Shown: piece by piece, positions 8,721 through 17,596 of the stretch
How positions within the stretch are numbered: the first letter of the stretch is position 1
How the letters are laid out: each line of letters starts with the position of its first letter
From: an uncultured Collinsella sp.
Lineage (GTDB): Bacteria; Actinomycetota; Coriobacteriia; Coriobacteriales; Coriobacteriaceae
Assembly: GCA_958437495.1 (NCBI GenBank)
Contig: CAUBOH010000011.1
Coordinates: 6,847 to 70,846, forward strand
Reading direction: 5' to 3'
DNA length: 64,000 nt
Translations under genes and position numbers: made by a program
The notes under the pieces: generated by a model
Told to the model about the DNA's origin: nothing
The model's database searches: none
Seen by the model: only the letters and a program-made list of their open reading frames with translations

Positions 8721-9173
8721 TTACGGGCGAGCAGGAACCTTAAGAACGGCACCTGCATCGAGCGAACCGCGCTCCAGATGATTGACGCTGCGGATCATAT
8801 CGGAAGTCTCCTGCGTGGTAAGACCCTCAACCGGATGCTCTTCGGCAAGGGACCATAGGGAATCGCCCGTATGAACGCGAACCGTCTCGTACGTGACGTT
8901 GGACACGGAATCCGCATAGGCAGCATGACGAGCGGTAAACACCGTCGTTGCGAGCACGAAGAAAAGCGTGAACGCGACTGCGAAAGCAACGATCGTCGAA
9001 GCCTTCAGGGCAACGGGGGCCGCGGCCACAACCGCATGCTGAGTGCGATCAGACATTACCGCAACAGGCTGAAAACGGGAGCGACCGCCTTTAACGACGG
9101 TAAACGTGGGCTCAGCAGACGTCTCGAGCTTAAGGGCAAGGTTACCCTGGACCATATTCATGGCGTTCATCAT
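8721..9173 (-). CDS. YneA-like SOS cell-division inhibitor (membrane LysM protein)
   Basis: A 150-aa protein with one membrane segment (about residues 56-82) and a C-terminal LysM domain (about 95-148: VRVHTGDSLWSLAEEHP through VLKVP). It faces lexA across a region with three LexA boxes, the arrangement of yneA in Bacillus, where the short-lived protein delays division during DNA damage. The residues ahead of the helix are poorly conserved, as expected for this family. GAGAGGAG precedes the ATG pair at the start. The division role is inferred from domain plus context. Confidence 0.78.
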   Translation of the reverse strand: MMNAMNMVQGNLALKLETSAEPTFTVVKGGRSRFQPVAVMSDRTQHAVVAAAPVALKASTIVAFAVAFTLFFVLATTVFTARHAAYADSVSNVTYETVRVHTGDSLWSLAEEHPVEGLTTQETSDMIRSVNHLERGSLDAGAVLKVPARP

Positions 9174-9240
9174 GTTCTCCTCTCGCGTGTTTTGCTGAGA
9201 ACAGTTTTAACAAGCCGCACGGACAAAAAAGTCTGGCGCG

Positions 9241-9310
9241 GGAACGAGTGTTCGGTTATTATTATCTTCGAACAGTTGTTCCTGTCAAGCAAAAATCGAA
9301 CATTTGTTTG
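9241..9310. promoter_or_regulatory. Three LexA (SOS) boxes at exact 28-bp spacing
   Basis: GGAACGAGTGTTCG at 9241-9254, CGAACAGTTGTTCC at 9269-9282 and CGAACATTTGTTTG at 9297-9310. The third fits the Gram-positive consensus CGAAC-N4-GTTYG fully; the other two differ by one end base. Starts are 28 bp apart each time. They lie between the divergent yneA-like gene and lexA and should repress both. Confidence 0.85.
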
Positions 9311-9333
9311 ACGTCGGAAGAGAGGATCCCCTG

Positions 9334-9978
9334 ATGGCTCGCAAAATTACCAAGCGTCAGCAGCAGATTTACGACTTCATCAAGGAATACCAGCAGGAAA
9401 AGGGTTATCCGCCCAGCGTACGCGAAATGGCTTCGGCTGTGGGCCTGTCCTCCCCTAGTACGGTACACGCGCATCTCTCTGCCCTAGAAGCGCGCGGGCT
9501 GCTCAAACGCGATGCAACCAAGCCGCGCGCCCTGGAGCTCTTCGATGAGGACGGCTCCTCCGTCTCGATTTCCAAATCCGACGAACCCACCGCACCCCGC
9601 GGAACAGTCTCGCTGCCGCTCGTTGGTCGCGTCGCAGCCGGGATTCCCATTCTGGCAGAGCAGAATATCGAGGATACCTTTACCATTCCGACTGAAATCG
9701 CCACAGATCAGGGATCTTTTATCCTTGAGGTGCATGGGAACTCGATGATTAACGTTGGCATCTACAATGGCGACTACATCATTGTGCGAGAGCAGAAGAG
9801 CGCCATGAACGGTGAGATTGTCGTGGCCATGATTGACGGTTCGGCAACCGTCAAGACATTCTATAAGGAACAGGGACGTGTACGCCTGCAGCCCGAGAAC
9901 GACACCATGGAGCCCATCTATGCGACGAACCCCGTCATTTTGGGTAAGGTTGTCGGATTAATGCGCCGGTTCTCGTAA
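9334..9978 (+). CDS. lexA: SOS repressor LexA
   Basis: Represses SOS genes until RecA filaments trigger self-cleavage. The N-terminal winged helix has VREMASAVGLSSPSTVHAHL (29-48). The cleavage site is Ala102-Gly103 (RVAAG), and the catalytic pair is Ser137 (GNSMIN) and Lys174 (ATVKTF). From the ATG at 9334, with GAGAGGA upstream, the protein is 214 aa. A TTG at 9304 lies inside a LexA box and is rejected. Its TAA overlaps the ATG of the next gene by one base. Confidence 0.97.
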   Translation: MARKITKRQQQIYDFIKEYQQEKGYPPSVREMASAVGLSSPSTVHAHLSALEARGLLKRDATKPRALELFDEDGSSVSISKSDEPTAPRGTVSLPLVGRVAAGIPILAEQNIEDTFTIPTEIATDQGSFILEVHGNSMINVGIYNGDYIIVREQKSAMNGEIVVAMIDGSATVKTFYKEQGRVRLQPENDTMEPIYATNPVILGKVVGLMRRFS

Positions 9979-10682
9979 TGCAACAACGCATCACCATCTT
10001 TGATACCGTCCGCGGGTTTACGATGCTTTCGATGGCAGGTTTTCACGCCTGCTATGACTTGGCGTACCTCTATGGCTGGAACATGCCCTGGTTTACGCAG
10101 GGCATGTTCCAGGATATCTGGCGCGCCAGTATTAGCTGGGTCTTTTTGTTCATCGCGGGATGGATGTGCACCCTTTCGCACAACAATATCAAACGTGCCG
10201 CCAAATACGCCTTAGCGGCACTTGTCGTCTGGTTGGCAACAACACTTGTCTCAGTCGACGATTCGGTTAATTTTGGCATCATCTACTGTATGGCCGCATG
10301 TACCGGCATCGTGGCGTTGACCGATCCCGTACTTAAAAGGATATCGGCGAGATGGGGCATGCCCCTATGCCTTGTGTTGTTCGCCTTCACCTGGAGCATC
10401 CCCAAAACGGTCTACCCTATCCCCTACCTGGCGTGGCTGGGATTTCCGAGCCCTGGGTTTGTCTCGGGTGATTATTACCCCATCATCCCGTTTATCTTTA
10501 TGTATCTCGCAGGATACTTCGCCGCACGCAGAGCGCAAGGAATCAATAGACCCGTCCCAAGCTGGGCCTACGCCAACCCCTTACCGGCGCTGGCCGTTCT
10601 GGGGCGTCATGCACTCCCCTTTTATTTGCTACACCAGCCCGTCATTCTGGGCGTTTTAGAGCTCGTTTACTCTGTGCGATAA
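9978..10682 (+). CDS. Membrane acyltransferase-like protein (HGSNAT / DUF1624 domain)
   Basis: A 234-aa protein with about six to seven membrane helices. The start, ITIFDTVRGFTMLSMAGFHACYDL, matches the heparan-alpha-glucosaminide N-acetyltransferase catalytic family, in which the histidine (here His23) is the acetyl carrier. In bacteria these proteins are thought to acetylate sugars or envelope polymers across the membrane, but substrates are mostly unknown. It is translationally coupled to lexA by a TAATG overlap and may therefore be SOS-inducible, which is inference. It overlaps the 3' end of hflX tail to tail by 16 bp. Confidence 0.8.
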   Translation: MQQRITIFDTVRGFTMLSMAGFHACYDLAYLYGWNMPWFTQGMFQDIWRASISWVFLFIAGWMCTLSHNNIKRAAKYALAALVVWLATTLVSVDDSVNFGIIYCMAACTGIVALTDPVLKRISARWGMPLCLVLFAFTWSIPKTVYPIPYLAWLGFPSPGFVSGDYYPIIPFIFMYLAGYFAARRAQGINRPVPSWAYANPLPALAVLGRHALPFYLLHQPVILGVLELVYSVR

Positions 10683-11956
10683 CGCTCGAGTCGAGGCGCA
10701 ATGCGGGCGGGCAGTTTCGCAACGATGCGAACGCCGTCCTCGAGATATTCTTCGTGCAAAAGGGTTCCCTGCTCGTGTACAAGCGTGATAAGAGCCCCTT
10801 CGCGATACGGAATGTCGGCCGAAAGCAAGACATCCGTTGCCGCAGCCTCACGAGCGATGCGATCGACTAAGGCATCGAGCCCCTCACCGGTCTCGGCAGA
10901 GAACAAGACCGCCTTGGAATAACGGCGTCTAAAACTCAGACGGTCCACGCTATCGAGCAGATCGATTTTATTGAATACGGTCAGTGTCAGACGTTCTCCG
11001 GCGCCGATCTCATCAAGAACGCGATCGACCGCCGCGAGCTGACGCTCATAATCCTCGTCGGACGCATCCACGACTTTGAGGATTAAATCAGCGCCAAGTA
11101 CCTCGGACAGAGTCGATTTAAAAGCATCGACCAAACCGTGCGGTAGCTTTTGAATAAAGCCGACCGTATCGGTAATGGTCATGCCGCGACCGCCAGGAAG
11201 ACGATACGAGCGCGTCGTTGGATCGAGCGTGGCGAACAGCTTGTCCTGCGAAAGCACCGTAGACCCGGTCAGACGATTGAGCAACGTCGACTTACCGGCA
11301 TTGGTATAACCGGCCAACGCAACTCGAAACGCCGGTGACTCAATACGACTCTTGGACTGTACATCACGCCTCTGTTCGACCTGTTTAAGTTCGCGACGAA
11401 GCGCGGCAATCTTGTTGCGGATCAGACGTCGGTCGACCTCGAGCTGGCTCTCACCCTGTCCAAAACGCGAGCCGATTCCGCCACGCGTCTGTTCCTTGGC
11501 AAGATGGCTCCACATGCCACGCAAGCGAGGCAGCAGATACTGCAACTGCGCCAGCTGTACCTGTAGACGTCCCTCACGCGTCTGAGCATGCAGGCCGAAA
11601 ATATCAAGAATAAGCGCCGTACGATCGATGATCTTAACCGGCTCGCCCACGGCCTTCTCCAGATAGGACTGCTGTGAAGGCGTCAAATCGTCGTCAAAAA
11701 TAACGACATCGGCATCCATGCGATGCACTAAGCCGCACAGTTCTTCAACCTTGCCGGAACCGATAAACGATTTGGGATACGGCTTTACCAACCGCTGTGA
11801 CAGGCGCGCTACACACTGGGCACCAGCGGTGTGTGCCAGGCGTTCAAGCTCATCGAGCGAACGATCGAGCGGCCACGCATTGTCGCGCCACTCGACGCCA
11901 ACAAGAATGGCGCGCTCGGGCTCTGGTGCCGTGGGAACAAGGGGAAACCGGGCCAT
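10667..11956 (-). CDS. hflX: Ribosome-associated GTPase HflX
   Basis: GTPase that binds the 50S subunit and splits stalled ribosomes. The N-terminal HflX domain (about 1-190) has DDLTPSQQ and a coiled coil near GIGSRFGQGESQLEVDRR. The G domain has GYTNAGKST, TDTVGFIQ and NKIDLL. The 429-aa length is normal. Its start overlaps the miaA stop by one base (TAATG), as in the common miaA-hfl arrangement. Confidence 0.95.
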   Translation of the reverse strand: MARFPLVPTAPEPERAILVGVEWRDNAWPLDRSLDELERLAHTAGAQCVARLSQRLVKPYPKSFIGSGKVEELCGLVHRMDADVVIFDDDLTPSQQSYLEKAVGEPVKIIDRTALILDIFGLHAQTREGRLQVQLAQLQYLLPRLRGMWSHLAKEQTRGGIGSRFGQGESQLEVDRRLIRNKIAALRRELKQVEQRRDVQSKSRIESPAFRVALAGYTNAGKSTLLNRLTGSTVLSQDKLFATLDPTTRSYRLPGGRGMTITDTVGFIQKLPHGLVDAFKSTLSEVLGADLILKVVDASDEDYERQLAAVDRVLDEIGAGERLTLTVFNKIDLLDSVDRLSFRRRYSKAVLFSAETGEGLDALVDRIAREAAATDVLLSADIPYREGALITLVHEQGTLLHEEYLEDGVRIVAKLPARIAPRLERYRTE

Positions 11957-12894
11957 TAGGCAGCCTCGATGCGATGCAAGATATCCTCGACAACCTCATC
12001 AATCGTACATTCGTCCATATCGAACCATAGGATACGGTCGTCGCGCTTAAACCATGAAAGTTGGCGCTTGGCATAGCGACGCGAACGCATCTTAATGAGC
12101 TCGCGAGCCTCATCCATAGTCATCACACCGTTAAAAGCATCAATGATCTCTTTGTAGCCAATTGCCTGCATCGAAGTGAGCGCATCTTCAAGCCCCTGGT
12201 CCATAAGGCCGCGGACCTCATCAACAAGACCCTGCTCAAACATGAGGTCAACGCGCTGGTTAATGCGCTCGTAAAGCAGCTCTCGATTGCGTGTCAAGCC
12301 AAACCACAAGGCATGATAATGCTCACGTGGAACGCTAAACTGTGACTTTTGCTGTGCGTAGGAAACGCCGTCATCATGCATTTCGAGTGCACGAATCACG
12401 CGGCGCACATTATGAGGATGAATGACCGCGGCAGACTCAGGATCGCGCTCGGCAAGCAGCTTATGCAGCGCTTCTTCACCAATGCGCTCGGCAAGTTCCT
12501 GATAACCAGCACGGCGATCGTCCTCAAGTTCTCCCGAGGGAAAATCCATCTCATCGAGGGCGGCCTTGAGATACAGGCCCGTACCCCCGCAAAACACCGG
12601 AAGACGTCCAGACCCGAGCAGGCGCTCAACATACGCGCGAGCGTCGGCCTGGTAAAGCGCTGCAGAGTACGCTACGCCCGGCTCTACGATGTCAACGAGA
12701 CGCAGGGGCGCCGTACACTCATCGGGCGTCATCTTTGCGGTGCCGATATCCATACCGCGATAGATTTGCATCGCATCACACGAAAGCACTTCAGACGAAA
12801 GGCGAGCGGCCAAACGGTCAGCGACATCACTTTTACCAACCGCAGTCGGACCAACAATCGCAACGGCGGAAAGACCTGCCCCGGGAGAAATCAT
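11956..12894 (-). CDS. miaA: tRNA dimethylallyltransferase
   Basis: Adds an isopentenyl group to A37 of tRNAs reading U-starting codons. The P-loop GPTAVGKSD is at 15-23 and the CDAMQIYRGMDIGTAK motif follows. The C-terminal RRYAKRQLSWFKRDDRI is the tRNA-binding end. It is 312 aa. It overlaps miaB by one base upstream and hflX by one base downstream, so MiaA and MiaB, successive steps of ms2i6A37 synthesis, are made together. Confidence 0.96.
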   Translation of the reverse strand: MISPGAGLSAVAIVGPTAVGKSDVADRLAARLSSEVLSCDAMQIYRGMDIGTAKMTPDECTAPLRLVDIVEPGVAYSAALYQADARAYVERLLGSGRLPVFCGGTGLYLKAALDEMDFPSGELEDDRRAGYQELAERIGEEALHKLLAERDPESAAVIHPHNVRRVIRALEMHDDGVSYAQQKSQFSVPREHYHALWFGLTRNRELLYERINQRVDLMFEQGLVDEVRGLMDQGLEDALTSMQAIGYKEIIDAFNGVMTMDEARELIKMRSRRYAKRQLSWFKRDDRILWFDMDECTIDEVVEDILHRIEAA

Positions 12895-14264
12895 TAGCGC
12901 GGCTCACCCACAACGGAGCCTGACAAATACCACGTCTTAGCAACGTCGACGTCAACATCAACGATCTTACCGACAAGCTGGTCGATGCTATATCCCACGG
13001 GAATGGGCGCATGAACGGTCTGATTCTTGGGGCTCTTGCCCAGCAGCACCGCATCGTTCTTTTTGCTCGTACCCTCAATGAGCGCCGGCACCACGGTATG
13101 GAGCTCGCCCTGGTTGTACTCGTGCGCTGTCGTCTCGATAACCTTGACCAGACGGTTAAAGCGCTCAAGGATGACCTCGTGCGGTGTGGGATCATCAATC
13201 TCGGCGGCCGGGGTACCAGCGCGCTTGGAGTAGATAAACGTGTAGGCCTGAGCATAGCGAACGGTCTCGGCAAGCGAAAGCGTCTGCTCAAAGTCTTCCT
13301 CGGTCTCACCGGGGAAGCCAACGATAATATCGGTCGAGAGTGCAATATCGGGCATGCGGTTGCGGATGCGATCGACCAGGTCCAGATAGTCCTCACGCGT
13401 ATAGCGACGGTTCATCTCTTTAAGAATGCGCGTCGAACCCGACTGAACGGCCAGGTGCAGCTGCGGCATGACGGCAGGCGTCTCGGCCATGGCGTCGATA
13501 GTCTCGGGCAGCAGGTCCTTGGGATGTGAGGACGTAAAGAAGATGCGTTCCACGCCCGTATCGCTAACGGCACGCAGCAGATCGGCAAAACGCGGCTTCC
13601 CAAACAAATCGCGGCCATACGAGTTAACGTTTTGGCCCAGCAGCGTGATCTCGCGCACGCCCTGGCGCACCAGACCGGTCACCTCGTCGACAATCTCCTC
13701 GAAGGGGCGGCTCTTTTCGCGGCCGCGCACATACGGCACGATGCAATAGGTGCAGAAATTGTTGCAGCCCGTCATGATGGGCACCCAGGCGTGAAACTGG
13801 GTCTCACGATGCCACGGCATGCTCATGGCATCCGTGTCCTCATGCTCATTGGTGCGGATATGACGCTTGCCATCCAGGAAGGCCTCGGCAATGAGCTCAG
13901 CCACATGTGCGATGGAATGCGTGCCGAAAATGACGTTGACGTTGTCGACGTTGGTAAGAAGTCCCTCACCGTCGCGCTGGGCGATACAACCGCCTACGGC
14001 AACCACGCGCTTGCCCGAGGGCGAAGGCGGCAGGCTTTTGCAGGAATTGCATTGACCGTACAGGCGCGTATCGGCGGCCTCGCGCACGCAGCACGTCATA
14101 AAGACGACGATATCGGCATGCTCGGGATCGAGCGCCATAAGGCAGCCATATGAATCAAGCAAGCCGCTCACGCGCTCGGAATCGTGCTGATTCATCTGAC
14201 AGCCAAACGTGCGGATAAAGTAGGTTTTACCGGCAAGAATTTCGCGTGCGGAACGCTGGTCCAT
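12894..14264 (-). CDS. miaB: tRNA-2-methylthio-N6-dimethylallyladenosine synthase MiaB
   Basis: Radical SAM methylthiotransferase that converts i6A37 to ms2i6A37 in tRNA. The UPF0004 domain has its three cluster cysteines in RTFGCQMNQ, FMTCCVREA and VGGC. The radical SAM site is GCNNFCTYC (C-x3-C-x2-C), and a TRAM domain ends the 456-aa protein. One of three methylthiotransferases in the window, with RimO (20910-22259) and MtaB (35955-37247). Confidence 0.96.
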   Translation of the reverse strand: MDQRSAREILAGKTYFIRTFGCQMNQHDSERVSGLLDSYGCLMALDPEHADIVVFMTCCVREAADTRLYGQCNSCKSLPPSPSGKRVVAVGGCIAQRDGEGLLTNVDNVNVIFGTHSIAHVAELIAEAFLDGKRHIRTNEHEDTDAMSMPWHRETQFHAWVPIMTGCNNFCTYCIVPYVRGREKSRPFEEIVDEVTGLVRQGVREITLLGQNVNSYGRDLFGKPRFADLLRAVSDTGVERIFFTSSHPKDLLPETIDAMAETPAVMPQLHLAVQSGSTRILKEMNRRYTREDYLDLVDRIRNRMPDIALSTDIIVGFPGETEEDFEQTLSLAETVRYAQAYTFIYSKRAGTPAAEIDDPTPHEVILERFNRLVKVIETTAHEYNQGELHTVVPALIEGTSKKNDAVLLGKSPKNQTVHAPIPVGYSIDQLVGKIVDVDVDVAKTWYLSGSVVGEPR

Positions 14265-14308
14265 ATGTATGTGTCCTAACGATGAAGGCAGATCAAACTA
14301 AGCAAACG

Positions 14309-14626
14309 CTACGCCACGGGCTTAACGTCATCAACAACGACGTTATCCATGGCGGCTCGATTGATTTGATGAACGTAAATAGAGAGACGGATCGCCGTGC
14401 GGGATTCCCCATTGATAAGAATATCGGAGAACACCGGCGCGCAGGAGATATCGAAGCCCGTGGGAATCAAAAAGCCGCGCGCAATAGCCACGGCCTTAAT
14501 GGCCTGGTTGACGGCACCAGCGCCGACACACTGAATATTGACGGGTACACCATCTTTGACCATGCCGGCAATGGCGCCGGCTACGGACGCGGGTGATGAT
14601 TTGCTTGATACCTTCAGGCAATCCAT
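14309..14626 (-). CDS. spoVS: Stage V sporulation protein S family protein
   Basis: Small Alba-like protein of the SpoVS family: LKVSSKSSPASVAGAIAG near the start, GAGAVNQAIKAVAIARGF in the middle, then a C-terminal SDI-NGESRTAIRLS strand. In spore formers it acts in late sporulation and septation; relatives occur in many non-sporulating bacteria. From the ATG at 14626, with AGGAG upstream, it is 105 aa, about 20 longer than the Bacillus protein owing to a C-terminal tail. It lies between the GHKL gene and miaB in the rny block. Its role here is unknown. Confidence 0.9.
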   Translation of the reverse strand: MDCLKVSSKSSPASVAGAIAGMVKDGVPVNIQCVGAGAVNQAIKAVAIARGFLIPTGFDISCAPVFSDILINGESRTAIRLSIYVHQINRAAMDNVVVDDVKPVA

Positions 14627-14700
14627 GAAGAAACTCCTGCGTTTAAAAGTACGTTTTAACTGCAATAACTGTATCGTACCGAGCGAACTCGGTAAAGATG

Positions 14701-15786
14701 CTATTCCTCTTTGGCAAGATCGAACGTCACGGTGATGCGATCACGTGAAACACGGATCTTTGGGTCGCCGCAGAGGTTGAGGTAATACCGAGCAGCAAGG
14801 TCGTTAAAGTCACGCTCAACAGCTCGTGAGAACTGTGCCATATCGTCCTTGGCAATGCGCAACCCACGGCGGTCCTTGGCAAGATCGACCGGAGTGGACG
14901 CACGCGAGGACGAGTCACGCTCACGAAGGAGGCGCGCAGTCACGCCGCGAACGGGCTTAATCTGCCCAGCCAAGATACGATGGGCCGTGCGCTCGGACAT
15001 CTCAAGACCAAGACCCGAACAGATGCGGATGAAGTCCTCGGCATCCGATGCAAGCCCCAGTCGATCGACCACAGGAAGCTCGGCTTCGTCATCAATAAAC
15101 AAAAGACGGGACGCATCGAGGCGACAGGACGCCTGCGCATGCAGTGTCGCGGCGATTTCGGACGGAGAACCCAGATAGACATCACAGGCGCGCAGCTCCT
15201 CGAGGGCAAACTCACAGGCGGCGCGAATAATGTTGTGGGGACCGCGGGCGCACACGTAATGACCGTCCTCGTCCTTGACGGCCTGGGGCCAGCTGGACTG
15301 ATCGGCACGCTCGCTGAGGCGGTCAGTGGCGACGGTCACCTTAAAGGCAGAGCCAAGGTCAACGCCTGACGTGACGACGCGAGCCTCGTCGGTGTTCTGC
15401 TTGATCGAAAACAGAGCCATGCCTCGTCCGTGAACACCCCAGCGATCCATCTTCATGCTCTCGAGCTTAGAGGTAACGCGAGCATCGAAAATGCGCTCTT
15501 GCATGTCCTGTGGCACGCCTGAACCGTTATCCAGGAAAACGAGCGTGCGGACGCCATCTTCCTTGGTCGTGGCGAGATAGACCTTATCGGCGCCGGCATC
15601 ACGAGCATTGCGAAGCATTTCGATGACGATATCCTCAACATGCTGAATGTCGTGCTTTGCCTGACGCCGCTCGGCCTCCGAAACGCGGAGGCGGACATAC
15701 CCCTCGCCAAGGTTTTCCTCGACGCGAAGGTTGCCCTCCCCCGACATCGACGCGATAAATGAGATGAGCTCGTTCGCGTCGCTCAT
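14701..15786 (-). CDS. GHKL-type ATP-binding protein
   Basis: A 361-aa soluble protein with a Hsp90/MutL/histidine-kinase-type ATP-binding fold. The N-box EMLRNARDAG (Glu56, Asn60, Asp63), G1 box DNGSGVP (86-92) and G2 box GVHGRGMAL (117-125) are clear. No phosphorylated-histidine domain, sensor or membrane segment is seen, so it is not a standard kinase. The C-terminal half (about 170-360) was not recognised. The ATG at 15786 lies one base after the rny stop, so it is coupled to RNase Y. A GTG at 15810 inside rny would add 8 residues. No function assigned. Confidence 0.8.
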   Translation of the reverse strand: MSDANELISFIASMSGEGNLRVEENLGEGYVRLRVSEAERRQAKHDIQHVEDIVIEMLRNARDAGADKVYLATTKEDGVRTLVFLDNGSGVPQDMQERIFDARVTSKLESMKMDRWGVHGRGMALFSIKQNTDEARVVTSGVDLGSAFKVTVATDRLSERADQSSWPQAVKDEDGHYVCARGPHNIIRAACEFALEELRACDVYLGSPSEIAATLHAQASCRLDASRLLFIDDEAELPVVDRLGLASDAEDFIRICSGLGLEMSERTAHRILAGQIKPVRGVTARLLRERDSSSRASTPVDLAKDRRGLRIAKDDMAQFSRAVERDFNDLAARYYLNLCGDPKIRVSRDRITVTFDLAKEE

Positions 15787-15787
15787 G

Positions 15788-17344
15788 TTATTTAGCGATA
15801 TCGACGGCACGGCTCTCGCGAATCACGACAACGCGCACCTGACCGGGATACTCCATCTCTTCCTCGATCTGATGGGCGATATCGTGAGCCAAAACCGTGG
15901 ACTGGGCGTCGGAAATCTTGTCCGGCTGCACCATAACGTGAACCTCGCGACCAGCCTGCATGGCATAGGTACGCTCGACACCGTCGTGGGAGTTGGCGAT
16001 CTCCTCGAGCTTCTCAAGACGCTTGATATAGTTCTCGGCCGACTCGCGACGGGCACCGGGGCGAGAGGCAGAGACAGCATCGGCGGCCTGGACAAGGACA
16101 TCGAGCACCGTGTTGGGATCGACGTCGGCGTGGTGGGCCTCGATGGCGTGAACGATAACGGGCTTCTCGCCATAGCGGCGGGCAAGCTCGGCGCCAATAA
16201 CGGCATGGGGGCCCTCGACGTCATGGTCGATAGCCTTGCCGAGGTCGTGCAGCAGACCGGCACGCTTGGCGGTCACAACGTCGAGACCAAGCTCGGAAGC
16301 CATCACGCCGCACAGGTCGGAAACCTCGAGGGAGTGCTGGAGCACGTTCTGGCCAAACGAGGTGCGGTAGCGCAGGGCACCCAGGGTCTTGACGATCTCG
16401 GGGTGCAGGTCGTGGATACCGGTATCGAAGGCGGCCTGCTCGCCAGCCTCGCGCACGCGTTGCTGAACCAGGTCGGCAGCCTTGTGATACATCTCCTCGA
16501 TACGGGCGGGGTGAATACGGCCGTCGGCGATGAGGTTCTCGAGAGCGACGCGGGCAGTCTCGCGACGGACGGGATCGAAGCTCGAGAGCACTACCGTCTC
16601 GGGCGTGTCGTCGATCACGAGGTTGACGCCGGACACCTGCTCGAAGGTGCGGATGTTGCGGCCCTCGCGGCCGATGATACGGCCCTTCAGGTCGTCAGAA
16701 GGAATATGCACGGAAGTAACGGTGACCTCGGCGGTGTGATCGGCGGCACAGCGCTGAATCGCCAGGGACAGAATCTCCTGGGCGGTCTTGTGGCACTCCG
16801 CGCGAACCTGCTGCTCGGACTCGCGAATGATGGTGGCTGCCTCATGCGTGACCTCGCCACGCACCTTGTCGAGCAACTCCTTATGGGCATCCTCGCGGGT
16901 AAGGTCGGCGATACGCTCGAGCTCGGAGGTCTGCTTGGCACAAAGCTCCTCAAGCTCACGGGAGCGCTTCTCGACTTGGCCGGCCTGGCTGGACAGCTGA
17001 TGCTCGCGCTTATCGAGGGCATCGTTACGGCGATCGAGGGACTCCTCGCGCTGCATCACGCGATTCTCGAGCGTACGAATCTCGCTCTTACGCTGCTTGT
17101 CCTCGGCCTCGGCAGCCTGCTTATTCTTGATGATCTCTTCTTTAGCCTCAAGCAGAGCCTCTTTTTTGAGGGTCTCGGCCTGGCGCTGTGCATCACCGAT
17201 CAGGGACTCAGCCTGTGCATGTGCCGACTGAATCTTTTCATCGGCCTCGTGAAGACTACCCTGCTTGGCGGTGCGCATGTAGGCAATGGCGGCGATGGCA
17301 CCCAAAACGATGCCAACGAGCGCTGCAATGATAGGCATGCTCAC
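15788..17344 (-). CDS. rny: Ribonuclease Y
   Basis: Membrane-anchored endoribonuclease that starts mRNA decay in many Gram-positives. One N-terminal membrane helix (about 3-22) is followed by a long coiled coil (about 30-190), a KH domain with IIGREGRNIRTFE, and an HD domain with HDLGKAID. The 518-aa length is standard. It heads the run GHKL-spoVS-miaB-miaA-hflX. The 250-bp gap upstream has a terminator-like hairpin and no gene. Confidence 0.97.
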   Translation of the reverse strand: MSMPIIAALVGIVLGAIAAIAYMRTAKQGSLHEADEKIQSAHAQAESLIGDAQRQAETLKKEALLEAKEEIIKNKQAAEAEDKQRKSEIRTLENRVMQREESLDRRNDALDKREHQLSSQAGQVEKRSRELEELCAKQTSELERIADLTREDAHKELLDKVRGEVTHEAATIIRESEQQVRAECHKTAQEILSLAIQRCAADHTAEVTVTSVHIPSDDLKGRIIGREGRNIRTFEQVSGVNLVIDDTPETVVLSSFDPVRRETARVALENLIADGRIHPARIEEMYHKAADLVQQRVREAGEQAAFDTGIHDLHPEIVKTLGALRYRTSFGQNVLQHSLEVSDLCGVMASELGLDVVTAKRAGLLHDLGKAIDHDVEGPHAVIGAELARRYGEKPVIVHAIEAHHADVDPNTVLDVLVQAADAVSASRPGARRESAENYIKRLEKLEEIANSHDGVERTYAMQAGREVHVMVQPDKISDAQSTVLAHDIAHQIEEEMEYPGQVRVVVIRESRAVDIAK

Positions 17345-17373
17345 TCCTTTTTATGGATTCGTTACATAACAAA

Positions 17374-17399
17374 GCGAACCGTCCTTACGAACGGCTCGC
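17374..17399 (-). terminator. Terminator-like hairpin in the rny leader
   Basis: GCGAACCGT (17374-17382) pairs with ACGGCTCGC (17391-17399) with one G-U pair. On the minus strand it is followed by TTTGTT, 30 nt ahead of the rny start. It may end transcripts from recX, or act as an attenuator within the rny leader. Confidence 0.45.
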
Positions 17400-17596
17400 G
17401 ACATTTGAGTAATATGGGCGCAGCTTATGCGGGTCGGATACAGAGAAACATATAAACAAACTCATCAAAGATGAGCACATATCACAAAGCAAATGACGAT
17501 ATTTATCGTACGTTGAACGGCAGCAACTGTCAAATAAACCAACCCGGCGCGGGGGCGAGTAAACGGTGAACGGTCAAGACGAACGATAATCGGCCC

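Noticed and set aside
15731..17455. 574-codon open frame antisense to rny
   Set aside because: Shadow of RNase Y; no domain seen.
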